Source: Allobacillus halotolerans (GTDB taxonomy: Bacteria > Bacillota > Bacilli > Bacillales > Alkalibacillaceae). From it: a DNA stretch of 64,000 nucleotides. The number at the start of each line of letters is the position of its first letter. The stretch's first letter is position 1. Location of the stretch: the NCBI RefSeq assembly GCF_028743495.1, contig NZ_CP117968.1; one strand, 5' to 3'. Shown in pieces: positions 34,090-43,433 of this stretch. Under the pieces are notes generated by a model. That model was given only the letters and a program-made list of their open reading frames with translations. It was not told the DNA's origin and ran no database searches. Both the position numbers and the translations under genes were made by a program.

Positions 34090-34863
34090 TTAAGATCCAA
34101 TATGGTAACCACCTGAAATGTTCATGACATGACCGGTCATATAATCTGATCCCTCAGACGCTAAGAAAGTAACACCTGGAACCACATCTTCCTTGCGAGC
34201 AAATCTGTTCAAAACAATTTTTTCTTTATATTTATCAACAAATTTTTCTCCACGGATTACTTCAGTCATACGTGTCTCAACAATTCCAAAAGCCACAGCA
34301 TTTGACTGAACGCGGTATCTACCTAGCTCACGAGCCGCTGACATCGTAATTCCAACTACACCAGCCTTTGCTGCTGAATAATTAATTTGACCGATTGTAC
34401 CAGTTAACCCCGCTACAGAAGTGATGTTAATAATTTTTCCGTTTGAAAAAGCATCTGGATTCTCTTTTCCTTTGTCTTTAAATGTAGGTGTAACTGCGCG
34501 AATACAATTGAATACTCCTTTTAAATCAATATCTATGACTCTGTCCCATTGCTCATCAGACATTTTATGAATCATTGCAGGTTCAGTTATTGCGGCGTTA
34601 TTGACCAAGATATCTACATCGCCGAATCGATCTAGAGCTTTATCAACTAACCCTTGGGCATCTTCAGGTTTCGCTACATTTCCAACAAAGTAATCGACTT
34701 TACCTCCATCTTTCTTTATAGCTTTAGCCGTTGTTTGAGCTTCATTTTCATCAATGTCATTTATAATGACACTTGCTCCTTTGCTAGCCATATCTTCAGC
34801 AACTGCACGACCAATCCCTTGCCCAGATCCCGTGATAATAGCTACTTTTCCATCTAAATTCAT
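34090..34863 (-). CDS. SDR family 3-hydroxyacyl-CoA dehydrogenase (FabG-like)
   Basis: A 257-residue short-chain dehydrogenase. Cofactor motif TGSGQGIGRAVAED near residue 10, NNAAITEP near 87, catalytic serine in NITSVAGLTG and Y-x3-K in YSAAKAG near 160. It ends MTGHVMNISGGYHIGS, typical of FabG-type enzymes. ATG 34863 has AAGGAG 9 nt upstream and is better than the TTG at 34869. Between hydratase and thiolase genes it should oxidise the 3-hydroxyacyl-CoA with NAD(P)+. Confidence 0.88.
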   Translation of the reverse strand: MNLDGKVAIITGSGQGIGRAVAEDMASKGASVIINDIDENEAQTTAKAIKKDGGKVDYFVGNVAKPEDAQGLVDKALDRFGDVDILVNNAAITEPAMIHKMSDEQWDRVIDIDLKGVFNCIRAVTPTFKDKGKENPDAFSNGKIINITSVAGLTGTIGQINYSAAKAGVVGITMSAARELGRYRVQSNAVAFGIVETRMTEVIRGEKFVDKYKEKIVLNRFARKEDVVPGVTFLASEGSDYMTGHVMNISGGYHIGS

Positions 34864-34876
34864 ATACAATCACTCC

Positions 34877-36025
34877 TTAAACTTTTTCAATAATCGTAGC
34901 TGCTGACATCCCACCACCAGCACACATAACTTGTAGTCCGTACTTCGCATTTTTATCTTCTAGAATGTTTACCAAGGTAGTCATTAGACGTGCCCCACTC
35001 GCACCAGTAGGATGACCTAAAGCGATTGCTCCTCCTCTAACATTCACCTTATCCAGAGGAACATTTAACTCTTTCATCCACGACAAAACAACCGGTGCGA
35101 ATGCTTCATTACACTCAAAATATCCTATGTCTTCTACTGTTAGATTGGCTTTTTTCAAAACTCTCTTGGTCGCTTCAATGGGTCCGGTTAGCATTAACGT
35201 CGGATCAGAGCCAATTAATGTCCTTGCAATAATTTTAGCCCTTGGCTTTAACCCCAACTCTTTTGCTTTCTCTTCTGACATTACTAAGACAGCTGCAGCT
35301 CCATCGCTTATTTGACTAGAATTACCAGGAGTAATTTTCCCATCTTCTCGAAAGACAGTTTTCAAACTACCTAATTTTTCTACATTTGTCTCAGGTCTAA
35401 TTCCTTCGTCTTTAGTAACATTTTTCTTTTCACCATTTACTTCTACTTCGATAGGTAAGATCTCATTTTGGAAATCTCCATTTTTTGTTGCTTGATCAGC
35501 CAGTTGATGGCTCCGCAAAGAATATTCATCCATTTCATTCCGATTCAATCCCCATATTTCTGCTATTCGCTCAGCCGATTCACCTTGAGGCACTATTTCA
35601 TATAAATCTGTTAACTCTTTAGGTTCTTCTACCTTATCTGAACCCATTGGGTGACGAGTCATATTCTCAATCCCTGCAGCGATGACAATATCGTGATCTT
35701 CACTGAGGATGCTTTGCGCGGCTTGATGTATTGCGTGCTGAGAAGATATACATTTTCGATTTAATGTCATTGAAGGAGTAGATTGATCAAGCCCTGACAT
35801 TAAAGTAGCAATTCTCCCAATGTTATTTCCTTGTTCCTGATTTTGTGTAACGCAACCAACAATCACATCATCAACTGAGTTTTGTGACAATCCCGCCCGC
35901 TCAACTAAGCCCTTTATGACGTGAGTCAATAAATGTTCTGATCTTGTATCGGAATATACTCCTTTTCTTCGCCCAATAGGTATTCTTATAGCATCAACAA
36001 TTACGGCGTGGTTTGTTTCTCTCAT
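34877..36025 (-). CDS. Thiolase (acetyl-CoA C-acyltransferase)
   Basis: A 382-residue degradative thiolase. The nucleophile is in LNRKCISSQHAIHQAA near residue 88, and the second catalytic block is RGGAIALGHPTGASGAR near 335 with the histidine. The C-terminal MCAGGGMSAATIIE supplies the last cysteine. All key residues are present, and length is normal. It splits a 3-ketoacyl-CoA with CoA. ATG at 36025, 14 bp after the enoyl-CoA hydratase gene. Confidence 0.9.
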   Translation of the reverse strand: MRETNHAVIVDAIRIPIGRRKGVYSDTRSEHLLTHVIKGLVERAGLSQNSVDDVIVGCVTQNQEQGNNIGRIATLMSGLDQSTPSMTLNRKCISSQHAIHQAAQSILSEDHDIVIAAGIENMTRHPMGSDKVEEPKELTDLYEIVPQGESAERIAEIWGLNRNEMDEYSLRSHQLADQATKNGDFQNEILPIEVEVNGEKKNVTKDEGIRPETNVEKLGSLKTVFREDGKITPGNSSQISDGAAAVLVMSEEKAKELGLKPRAKIIARTLIGSDPTLMLTGPIEATKRVLKKANLTVEDIGYFECNEAFAPVVLSWMKELNVPLDKVNVRGGAIALGHPTGASGARLMTTLVNILEDKNAKYGLQVMCAGGGMSAATIIEKV

Positions 36026-36039
36026 TTTTGATTCCTCCT

Positions 36040-36810
36040 TTATTTCCCTACAAATTTCGGTTCTCTCTTTTCTTTGAAAGCTTGAATTCCTTCTAAATGA
36101 TCTTTTGTTTGTTGTAAAATGACCTGTGCTTGATTTTCATAAGTGATTGTTCCTTTTAAATCAGAATTAGTCGTTTGGTTTAAAATTGTTTTAACAAATT
36201 TCAACGTCTGTACAGGTCCATCTGCCAATTCTTCGGCAAATTCAATTGCATAATCCAGTACATCTTCAGAAACTTGATTTACAATGTTTAATTCTTTCGC
36301 TTCGTTTACATCGATAATTGCACCTGAAAAGATAAGTTCTTTTGCCTTCCACGGACCAACAATCCTTGGCAGAAAATACAACGTTCCGAAATCTGGAATT
36401 AAACCGACTTTATTAAATGTCAATCCAAATTTAGTAGACGGATTAGCAAATACAATGTCGCACGATAGAGCCAATCCAAATCCAGCACCAAAAGCGTAAC
36501 CGTTTACAGCTGCAATAACTGGTTTCTTTATCGATTGGATGATCAGTGAAATATTTGTTGTATTACTGATTTTTTCTAACGATTCAATTGTCGTTCTCTC
36601 ACCCATCCCCTTAACGTCTCCTCCGGCGCAAAATGCTTTACCAGATCCAGTTAAGACAATGACTTCAACGTCGTCACGGTTTTCTAATTCCTTTAAAAAC
36701 AAGTTTAGATCTCGTTTTACATCTACCGATAAAGCATTTAATTTGCTTGGATCATTCAGTTTTATAACCGCAACCTTATTTTTGATGGACAAATCGACTT
36801 TATTAGACAC
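36040..36810 (-). CDS. Enoyl-CoA hydratase/isomerase family protein
   Basis: A 256-residue crotonase-fold protein with LTGSGKAFCAGGDVKGMGE near residue 55 and VNGYAFGAGFGLALSCDIVFA near 100. The position of the first hydratase glutamate is not obvious (TKFGLTFNKVGLIPDFG), so isomerase activity or another crotonase reaction is possible. The GTG at 36810 has AGGAGG 8 nt upstream; a GTG at 36819 abuts that site. It is the first gene after the 36.83-36.86 kb composite regulatory element and opens the second half of the cluster. Confidence 0.83.
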   Translation of the reverse strand: MSNKVDLSIKNKVAVIKLNDPSKLNALSVDVKRDLNLFLKELENRDDVEVIVLTGSGKAFCAGGDVKGMGERTTIESLEKISNTTNISLIIQSIKKPVIAAVNGYAFGAGFGLALSCDIVFANPSTKFGLTFNKVGLIPDFGTLYFLPRIVGPWKAKELIFSGAIIDVNEAKELNIVNQVSEDVLDYAIEFAEELADGPVQTLKFVKTILNQTTNSDLKGTITYENQAQVILQQTKDHLEGIQAFKEKREPKFVGK

Positions 36811-36826
36811 AAACGACACCTCCTAA

Positions 36827-36855
36827 TACCGTTTAACGGTACAATGAATTGATTA
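36827..36855 (-). promoter_or_regulatory. Composite operator-like element, copy 2 (TACCGTT palindrome plus TAATCAAT)
   Basis: TACCGTTTAACGGTA (36827-36841) is an odd-centred palindrome. Six bases away lies ATTGATTA (36848-36855; TAATCAAT on the minus strand). The same two elements with identical 6-bp spacing precede the TRAP binding-protein gene, so both sites are probably bound by the same regulator, most simply the IclR protein at 43.5 kb. The palindrome sits just upstream of the ribosome site of the hydratase gene. Confidence 0.7.
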
Positions 36856-36882
36856 CCGGTACGAAAACTCCAAAAAAATATC

Positions 36883-37920
36883 TTACTGTCCGACTAAAAC
36901 ACTATTACGTTTTAATTCATCCGCAATCAATCGTTTTTCTAATCGTTCTGTGCCTAACATTGTTGATAAACGATAAGCTCTTTTCAAGTAATAATGAAGC
37001 ATGTGTTCCCAAGTCATTCCGACTCCACCGTGTAACTGGATTGCATCTTCAATTAACTTTACCCCTGAGTAAGATGCATAAGTTTTAGAAATCGTTGCTA
37101 AAAGGTTTGGGTCTTCAGTGCTGTTTTCAATCGACCAAGCTGTATACTCTATAGATGTTTGGATGCTTTCCTTTAGTAAATACATATCTGCTAACATGTG
37201 CTTGACTGCCTGAAATTTTCCGATTATAACTCCGAATTGCTCTCTTTCTTTCACATAATTTAGAGTTTCTTGAAAAACACGTTCTGCCATTCCACTTAAC
37301 TCAGACGCAATCAATTGCTTACTGATCACCTTAAATTCTGAATGATCGTACGGTTGTATAAAAATTGATTCATTATCTATTTGTAATTGATTTAATTTCG
37401 CTTTATATAGAGGATGAGTTAAGTCAATTGAATTTTCACTAGAAAATTGATCTTCAAGTACGTCGGTATTGATGAATACAACTTCTGTTTCCAAAGGAAC
37501 CAGAATCCAATTAACGTTATTAGCAAATGGTATGTGTCCGATTTCACCCTTTATATATCGTTGCTCTCCGTCTTCAGCTATCTCGAGGCTTGCTTTCCAC
37601 GCTAAACTGAATATTGATTCCTCTGTGATATTGGTTATACTTTGATTTCCGATAATATATCTCGCCAAGATGTTTTCGATTACTGGAAAAGCAGGTAGAT
37701 ACTTTCCGACTTGTTTCATTAAAAGTGATCCTAAAAACAAGTTCATTTCTCCAGTTGATTTAGGGTTAATCAAGTCTTGTAATCCTTGTTCTGATAAAAA
37801 TTGATTAACTGATGAGTTTAATGAGTTGTCTTCATATGAAAATTGAAAACTTTCTAATGCTTCATCCATCGTTTTACTGAATAATTTTTCTTCAAAACCG
37901 TAGTCAAAATTAAATGCCAT
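36883..37920 (-). CDS. Acyl-CoA dehydrogenase, small subunit type (pair 2)
   Basis: A 345-residue acyl-CoA dehydrogenase-fold protein. It has the FAD arginine motif (REQFGVIIGKFQAVKHMLAD near residue 227) and QLHGGVGMTWEHMLHYYLKR near 300, but its middle domain has no recognisable SEPxAGSD motif. The larger partner at 37935-39098 carries the missing motif. This is the second heteromeric dehydrogenase in the cluster. ATG at 37920, 14 bp after the partner. A regulatory element lies between its stop and the next gene, so it may end a transcript from the 43.3-kb promoter. Confidence 0.82.
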   Translation of the reverse strand: MAFNFDYGFEEKLFSKTMDEALESFQFSYEDNSLNSSVNQFLSEQGLQDLINPKSTGEMNLFLGSLLMKQVGKYLPAFPVIENILARYIIGNQSITNITEESIFSLAWKASLEIAEDGEQRYIKGEIGHIPFANNVNWILVPLETEVVFINTDVLEDQFSSENSIDLTHPLYKAKLNQLQIDNESIFIQPYDHSEFKVISKQLIASELSGMAERVFQETLNYVKEREQFGVIIGKFQAVKHMLADMYLLKESIQTSIEYTAWSIENSTEDPNLLATISKTYASYSGVKLIEDAIQLHGGVGMTWEHMLHYYLKRAYRLSTMLGTERLEKRLIADELKRNSVLVGQ

Positions 37921-37934
37921 TTTTACACATCCTT

Positions 37935-39098
37935 TTATTTTGGCAATCCTAATAGTTTTTCAGCAATAATATTTCGCTGGATTTGCGAGGTTCCCGCATA
38001 AATAGTTTCGCCTAACGTCGTATAATAAATATTTGTAAAATAATCATTTGTAAATGAAGTATGTTGATTGGTGAATACCTCATTGTCTTGCATATCCATA
38101 TAAAATTTCCCTAACTTTGAACGTAGCTCTGACCAATAGAGTTTCTGTAGTGAAGCTTCAGGACCTATTTTCCCATCGTTATTCACATAATTACTTATTG
38201 TTTTCAAACCGTGATAACGCATGATTTGCAACTCTACAAATAATTCCGCTACTCGTTGGTCCATCACTGGTTCATCTTGTGCACTAATGTAATGTTCAAT
38301 AGCACGAGATAGTTCCGTTTCAAATCGAGCTTGTCGACCAAGCGCTAAAATTCCACGTTCATAAGATAATGTCGTCATAGCTATCTTCCAACCAGCATTT
38401 ATCTCTCCAATGTGATTTTCTTTAGGTATACGAACATCTTGAAAAAAGATCTCATTAAATTCAGCTTCTCCTGAAATTTTCTGTAATGGTCTAATAGATA
38501 CACCTTCTGCATCCATTGGTACAAGTAAATAGGTGATGCCTTTGTGCTTCGGTTGCTCAGAATCTGTGCGTGCTAATAAAAAGCACCAATTGGCTTTACT
38601 AGCTGATGTCGTCCAAACTTTTTGTCCGTTTATTACCCATTCATCTCCATCAAGAACCGCTTTCGTTTCCAAAGCAGCCAAATCTGACCCTGCATTCGGT
38701 TCTGAAAACCCTTGACACCATATATCTTCACTGGAAATTAATCTTGGTAAGAATCTACGTTTCTGTTCTTCCGTCCCATATTTCATTAATGTAGGTGCTA
38801 GCAAGATCTTACCAAGGAAACTATGACCTTTCGGAGCGTCTGCTCGACCAAGTTCTTCTTCAAGCATAATCTCCTTAATAGCCGATTCGCCTTGGCCGCC
38901 ATACTCTACCGGCCAAGTTAATCCTGAATAACCAGCTTCATATAATTTGTAATCCCAAGAATCTACAAACTCTTCATAACGTGCTTGGTCAGCAGTTCGT
39001 TGTTCAATATCATTCCACCAATCTGGCAAGGCTGACTTCAGCCATTCTCTTACTTCACTTTTAAACAATTCAACGTCTTCAGATAATTTTAAGTCCAT
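37935..39098 (-). CDS. Acyl-CoA dehydrogenase, large subunit type (pair 2)
   Basis: A 387-residue acyl-CoA dehydrogenase with GLTWPVEYGGQGES near residue 56, GFSEPNAGSDLAALETKA near 134, GQKVWTTSASKANWCFLLAR near 158 and a C-terminal AGTSQIQRNIIAEKLLG. It lacks the RxQFG motif provided by its partner. Related proteins include the FadE subunits acting on steroid CoA thioesters. It overlaps the CoA transferase gene by 10 bp. Confidence 0.84.
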   Translation of the reverse strand: MDLKLSEDVELFKSEVREWLKSALPDWWNDIEQRTADQARYEEFVDSWDYKLYEAGYSGLTWPVEYGGQGESAIKEIMLEEELGRADAPKGHSFLGKILLAPTLMKYGTEEQKRRFLPRLISSEDIWCQGFSEPNAGSDLAALETKAVLDGDEWVINGQKVWTTSASKANWCFLLARTDSEQPKHKGITYLLVPMDAEGVSIRPLQKISGEAEFNEIFFQDVRIPKENHIGEINAGWKIAMTTLSYERGILALGRQARFETELSRAIEHYISAQDEPVMDQRVAELFVELQIMRYHGLKTISNYVNNDGKIGPEASLQKLYWSELRSKLGKFYMDMQDNEVFTNQHTSFTNDYFTNIYYTTLGETIYAGTSQIQRNIIAEKLLGLPK

Positions 39099-40351
39099 TT
39101 GTCCACCTCTTTTTGTGCTCTTCTTAATTTATCCCTGAACTTTGGATGTGCAATTTTTATCATTTCTTCATTTCGCTCGGCTAGTGTTTTCCCAAATAAT
39201 TTTGCGATTCCATATTCTGTTACAACATAATCGACATGGCTTTTTAAGCTCGTGACTTCTTGGATCCGATGAACAATTTTGGAGTGCTTTTCATTTTTTG
39301 TAGAAGATGGCAACACTATCATTGACCTACCTCCACTAGATAAATTGGATCCTACGATAAAGTCCATCTGACCTCCTACACCAGCAATTGTCTGACCATT
39401 CAATTTTTCTGCATTTACTTGACCGCTGATGTCTACCTCAACTGCTGAGTTAATGGAGAAAAATTGGTCTTTAGAGCCAAGTACATGAACATTATGCGTT
39501 TCATCAACAGGCAAAAGATGAATCGCTTCATTATTATGAGCGAATTCATATAACCTGTTTGTTCCTATTATTGAAGTTGCGATAATTGGTTCAACTACAT
39601 TACCTTCCTGAATCATTTCAATAATGGAATCAGATATCGAACCTGAATGTACCTTGATATTACTTTTGTTTGTTAATTGACTTACTACACTGTTGGGGAC
39701 ATTACCGATTCCCCATTGAATTGTTGCACCATCGGGTATCAAATCAGCTGCTAACCGGCCGATTTTCAATGCAATATCGTCAGGTTCCTTGAATTCAATA
39801 TAATTTACCTTCTTATCTGATAGAACAAAGTAATCAACATTTCTTACATTGACAAGACTATCCCCATGGGTAAAGGGCATGCCTTCATTCACCTCTGCGA
39901 TCACCAATGAAGCATTCTTGATCAGATGGTGATTTACATCAACAGATGTCCCCAGTGAACAATATCCTTCTGCGTTCGGTGGGGTTAACTGAATAAATGC
40001 AACATCTGTTTGTTGTTCATGGATAAAACGAGGTATTTGAGAAACATTGATTGGAATATAGTCACAATTTCCTCTCTTGAACGCTTCATTTAAACTGATA
40101 TTTGATAAAAAGGTTTTAATGTTGAAATATTCACTTACTTTCTCTGATGCGTATTTTGCTTGACTACCCACTACATTGACGAACATTGTTAATCCTTTTA
40201 ATCGCTCTCTTTGATCGATCAATTCATCAACTAATGATTGTGGTTCATTCACATATGCAGACAAGAAAAGATTTTGGCTTGAATTCACCATTTGTACCGC
40301 TTCAGTGCAATCGATCACTTTCTCCTCGTATATACTTTGCCAGTTCGACAT
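39089..40351 (-). CDS. Acetyl-CoA hydrolase/4-hydroxybutyrate CoA-transferase family protein
   Basis: A 420-residue family I CoA transferase. Two Rossmann-like halves; NAVEVDISGQVNAE-like text reads here as SAVEVDISGQVNAE near residue 305 and contains the catalytic glutamate. GVGGQMDFIVGSNLSSGGRS near 327 and VVTEYGIAKLFGKTLAERNE near 380 are family signatures. It would move CoA from acetyl-CoA or another donor to the imported acid, the first step after TRAP uptake. The start ATG at 40351 lies 18 bp after dctM. Confidence 0.87.
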   Translation of the reverse strand: MSNWQSIYEEKVIDCTEAVQMVNSSQNLFLSAYVNEPQSLVDELIDQRERLKGLTMFVNVVGSQAKYASEKVSEYFNIKTFLSNISLNEAFKRGNCDYIPINVSQIPRFIHEQQTDVAFIQLTPPNAEGYCSLGTSVDVNHHLIKNASLVIAEVNEGMPFTHGDSLVNVRNVDYFVLSDKKVNYIEFKEPDDIALKIGRLAADLIPDGATIQWGIGNVPNSVVSQLTNKSNIKVHSGSISDSIIEMIQEGNVVEPIIATSIIGTNRLYEFAHNNEAIHLLPVDETHNVHVLGSKDQFFSINSAVEVDISGQVNAEKLNGQTIAGVGGQMDFIVGSNLSSGGRSMIVLPSSTKNEKHSKIVHRIQEVTSLKSHVDYVVTEYGIAKLFGKTLAERNEEMIKIAHPKFRDKLRRAQKEVDKWT

Positions 40352-40369
40352 CGTTACACTTCTCTTTCC

Positions 40370-41674
40370 TTAATACATGTTATTCGGTAAATACAATGCA
40401 ATGTCAGGGAATAAATATAATATCCCTATCAATAACAATATAGGAATGATAAAAATTGCTGCTCCCTTGAAAATCTCTCCTAACTCTAGCTCAGGGGCTG
40501 CCCCTCGTAGAACAAAACAATTCATCCCTATCGGAGGTGTAATCATTGCCGTCTCCATAACTAAAACAATAATAACTCCGAACCAGATTAAATCTAAATT
40601 CATACTCTCAATTAGAGGTAGAATGATCGGGATTGTTACCACAACCATTGCTAACGCATCCATGACTGAACCCAAAATGATATAGATCAGTATAATCAAG
40701 GCAAAAATTGCTACATCAGGCAAAGTTAATCCATTAAGGAAGCTTGCCATAACAATTGGAACCTTTGTGATCGTTAAAAAGTAATTCAAGATAAAAGCCA
40801 TGATGATAATGGCAAATAAGAAACCGGTAGTTCTCAATGTTCGTGCCACTGCATCGATAAACACTTGAGTACTTAACCTTCTTCTTATTAATGCAATGAC
40901 AAAAGTACTAAAAGCACCAATTCCGGCAGCTTCGGTTGGGTTGAACCAACCTAAATACATCCCTCCAATTACAACTAAGAAAAGTATTATTATCCAAATA
41001 GTAGATTTTAACGAATAAATCTTCTCTTTAAAGGAGTACTTTTCTTTTAAACGCGGTGCTGATCCAGGGCTGAGTAAAGCAATGACATAAACGGTTAACA
41101 TGTATAAAGCCATCAGCAGAATCCCCGGTATAATCCCTGCTATTAACAACTGCCCAATTGATTGCTCAGTCATTGTTCCATAGATGATGAATAATGTACT
41201 TGGAGGGATTAAAACACCTAACGTACCTCCGGCAACAATTGACCCACTAGTCAAAGTCTTGCTATAGCCGTTGTTTAACATTTCTTTTGAAGCAATAACT
41301 CCCATTGTCGCTGTGTTTGCTAAACTGGAACCAGATGCAGCAGCGAATATTGCAGAGGACCCTACTGTTGCCATACCGAGTCCTCCACGAACCCTCATCA
41401 GCCACATTCGAAAGGTATTAAACAACTCAGTACTTATTCCACAGACGTACAAGAGTTCACCCATTAAAACAAACATCGGAATCGTACTCAATGTGTAGTT
41501 AAAACTGTGATCCCAAATAATTGTTTCGACAGCTGTTGTCAACGTATCCCAGCCGTTCAAATAAAGAATTCCTAAAATTGCCGGAACAGCCATTGAAATC
41601 GCAATAGGGATTCTGAAGAACATCATTATAAACATGAGAATAATCCCTAAAAAACCTATGAATTCTACTTGCAT
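40370..41674 (-). CDS. dctM: TRAP transporter large permease subunit
   Basis: A 434-residue, roughly 12-helix permease of the DctM family. Typical segments: FFRIPIAISMAVPAILG, GELLYVCGIS, FAAASGSSLANTATMGVIA near residue 110 and GGTLGVLIPPSTLFIIYG near 150; the end has MITPPIGMNCFVLRG. It uses a sodium or proton gradient to carry the ligand delivered by the binding protein. It lies directly after dctQ. Confidence 0.92.
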   Translation of the reverse strand: MQVEFIGFLGIILMFIMMFFRIPIAISMAVPAILGILYLNGWDTLTTAVETIIWDHSFNYTLSTIPMFVLMGELLYVCGISTELFNTFRMWLMRVRGGLGMATVGSSAIFAAASGSSLANTATMGVIASKEMLNNGYSKTLTSGSIVAGGTLGVLIPPSTLFIIYGTMTEQSIGQLLIAGIIPGILLMALYMLTVYVIALLSPGSAPRLKEKYSFKEKIYSLKSTIWIIILFLVVIGGMYLGWFNPTEAAGIGAFSTFVIALIRRRLSTQVFIDAVARTLRTTGFLFAIIIMAFILNYFLTITKVPIVMASFLNGLTLPDVAIFALIILIYIILGSVMDALAMVVVTIPIILPLIESMNLDLIWFGVIIVLVMETAMITPPIGMNCFVLRGAAPELELGEIFKGAAIFIIPILLLIGILYLFPDIALYLPNNMY

Positions 41675-41688
41675 ATCCCTCCCCCTTT

Positions 41689-42189
41689 CTAATGATTAGT
41701 CCTTTTGGTAGTTAGTTCGATAATTACTTCTATCGCTTTTAATAAAGCTTGGAGCCCCCATATAAAGAATCCAGCTACGATAAGAAAGTCGAAAGGAAAG
41801 TAAGGAATTTCTAATAAATTTGTACTCAGTACCATGTTGTTTTTATGGTTTAATCCTACACCTACATAAATGTAAGCAATCATGATTGTTACAACGGCAA
41901 CAAACAAATACGCAATTACGTCAAATACCTTTTGAAGGTTATTTGGAAATTTATCCACCACGATTCCGATCGAGATGTGACTCTCCGATTGTTGCGCATA
42001 AGCCAACCCACACGCTATCAAGGCAACCATGCTTAGCTGAACTACTTCAATATCTCCCACAATCGGTTTAGAGAATAGGCGCCCGATAACAGCCACTGTT
42101 ATAAAAAACATCATAAAAGTAATAGTGGCTAGCGCGAGATACTTAGTTAAATAAGTTAAAAATGAAATTATTTTTTGGATGATTTTCAT
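41689..42189 (-). CDS. dctQ: TRAP transporter small permease subunit
   Basis: A 166-residue four-helix membrane protein, the DctQ partner of DctM. It has the usual basic N-terminus, the GDIEVVQLSMVALIACGLAYAQ-type second helix with a polar face and ESHISIGIVVDKFP after it. It stabilises the large permease. 52 bp after the binding-protein gene. Confidence 0.9.
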   Translation of the reverse strand: MKIIQKIISFLTYLTKYLALATITFMMFFITVAVIGRLFSKPIVGDIEVVQLSMVALIACGLAYAQQSESHISIGIVVDKFPNNLQKVFDVIAYLFVAVVTIMIAYIYVGVGLNHKNNMVLSTNLLEIPYFPFDFLIVAGFFIWGLQALLKAIEVIIELTTKRTNH

Positions 42190-42241
42190 TCGATCACTCC
42201 GAACACTTATGATGCTTCACTCCAAAAAGTGGTCGCATACT

Positions 42242-43324
42242 TTAAAATGGTTTATTTAATCCTTCTTCTTCCAACATTTTCATGAAATCGTCAACCATCT
42301 GCTGCCCGTCATATCCTTTCGAATTTGCATCTTCAATCCAAGCATCCCATGCAGATGTTCCTAACTCTCTAAATTCTTCCATTTCATCTTCACCAAGTTC
42401 GATAAATTCACCTCTGTCCTCAACTAACCCTTTTAATTCTTCATGGGAAGATTCTAGTTCTGTTGCATAACTCTCTGTCAATAATTCTGTTAATTTCGGA
42501 TTTAATTCTTCTTTAAAAAGCGTTTGAAGATCATCTGGTAAGCTTGCTAAAAATTCTTTATTCATAATTGGTATTATTGGAGTAACCGAAACAGAAAATT
42601 TAGTAATGTAAGGAGCTGGTTCATGTAAACTTAATCCTACCGCTCCAATTGGTGTATAAAAAGCTGTATCGACCATCCCTCTCTCTAACCCTTCATATGT
42701 GTCTTCTGTTGACAATGAGACAGGTGTACCTCCAAGTGCCTCAACATAAGCATTTTCACTTTTACCGTTAACTCTCATTTTCTTTCCTTGTAAATCATCT
42801 ACACTTGTTATTGGTTCTGTTGCAAATAAGTCATAGCCATCAGTAGCAGTTCCTGGAAGAACTTCTACATCTTCTAATTTTTCGGCAGCATATTTATCTC
42901 CGAAATCACTTAATACTTTTGCTGCTTCTTCAGGTCCCTCGAAAGCGAATGGCAAGTTGCCGATTGTATACGGAAAGAAACCAGTATCATAAAAATAGTT
43001 AGCAACGATAAAACCTAAATCATACAACCCACCACTTACGTCTTGGTAAACTGAACTTGATTTACCTATTGAACTACCATGGTGAATTGTAACTGTAACA
43101 CGACCATCAGTTTTTTCTTCGACAAGTTCTTTCCACGGTTCGTAAACGTTATAGGAATAATGGTGGTTTGAATTAGTCCAGTTATTTACCACTAATTCAT
43201 ATTCTCCTTCACCATTGGAACCGCTTCCATTTTGATCATCAGCTGCTTCAGTTTCAGAACAAGCAACTAAAAAAGTCGTAATTGCTAACAACAAACTTAC
43301 AACAAATAAATACTTTTTACTCAT
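42242..43324 (-). CDS. dctP: TRAP transporter substrate-binding lipoprotein
   Basis: A 360-residue DctP-family binding protein with a lipoprotein signal (LVAC lipobox near residue 22). The mature part begins NWTNSNHHYSYNVYEPWKEL, with VTIHHGSSIGKSSSVYQDVSGG and KKMRVNGKSENAYVEALGGTP; the arginine that pairs with carboxylate ligands of this family is in the latter (KMRVNG). The ligand is therefore an organic acid. ATG 43324 has GGGGAGG 7 nt upstream. It is the first gene of the catabolic operon. Confidence 0.9.
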   Translation of the reverse strand: MSKKYLFVVSLLLAITTFLVACSETEAADDQNGSGSNGEGEYELVVNNWTNSNHHYSYNVYEPWKELVEEKTDGRVTVTIHHGSSIGKSSSVYQDVSGGLYDLGFIVANYFYDTGFFPYTIGNLPFAFEGPEEAAKVLSDFGDKYAAEKLEDVEVLPGTATDGYDLFATEPITSVDDLQGKKMRVNGKSENAYVEALGGTPVSLSTEDTYEGLERGMVDTAFYTPIGAVGLSLHEPAPYITKFSVSVTPIIPIMNKEFLASLPDDLQTLFKEELNPKLTELLTESYATELESSHEELKGLVEDRGEFIELGEDEMEEFRELGTSAWDAWIEDANSKGYDGQQMVDDFMKMLEEEGLNKPF

Positions 43325-43338
43325 CACATTACCTCCCC

Positions 43339-43369
43339 TATACCGTTAAACGGTATATCGTATTGATTA
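43339..43369 (-). promoter_or_regulatory. Composite operator-like element, copy 1
   Basis: TATACCGTT-A-AACGGTATA (43339-43357) is a 19-bp palindrome with a single central base. ATTGATTA follows at 43362-43369 at the same spacing as in copy 2 (36.83 kb). It lies between the dctP promoter and the dctP ribosome site, where bound protein would block transcription. Confidence 0.72.
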
Positions 43370-43380
43370 ACGTTATGGTT

Positions 43381-43408
43381 ATTTTAACACACTGTAATCA
43401 GAATTCAA
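43381..43408 (-). promoter_or_regulatory. Sigma-A-like promoter of the TRAP/CoA operon
   Basis: On the minus strand TTGAAT (43403-43408), a 16-bp spacer and TAAAAT (43381-43386), about 57 bp upstream of the dctP start and just upstream of the palindrome. Confidence 0.5.
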
Positions 43409-43433
43409 TTATATTTCTGAATTTTTTAATTAA

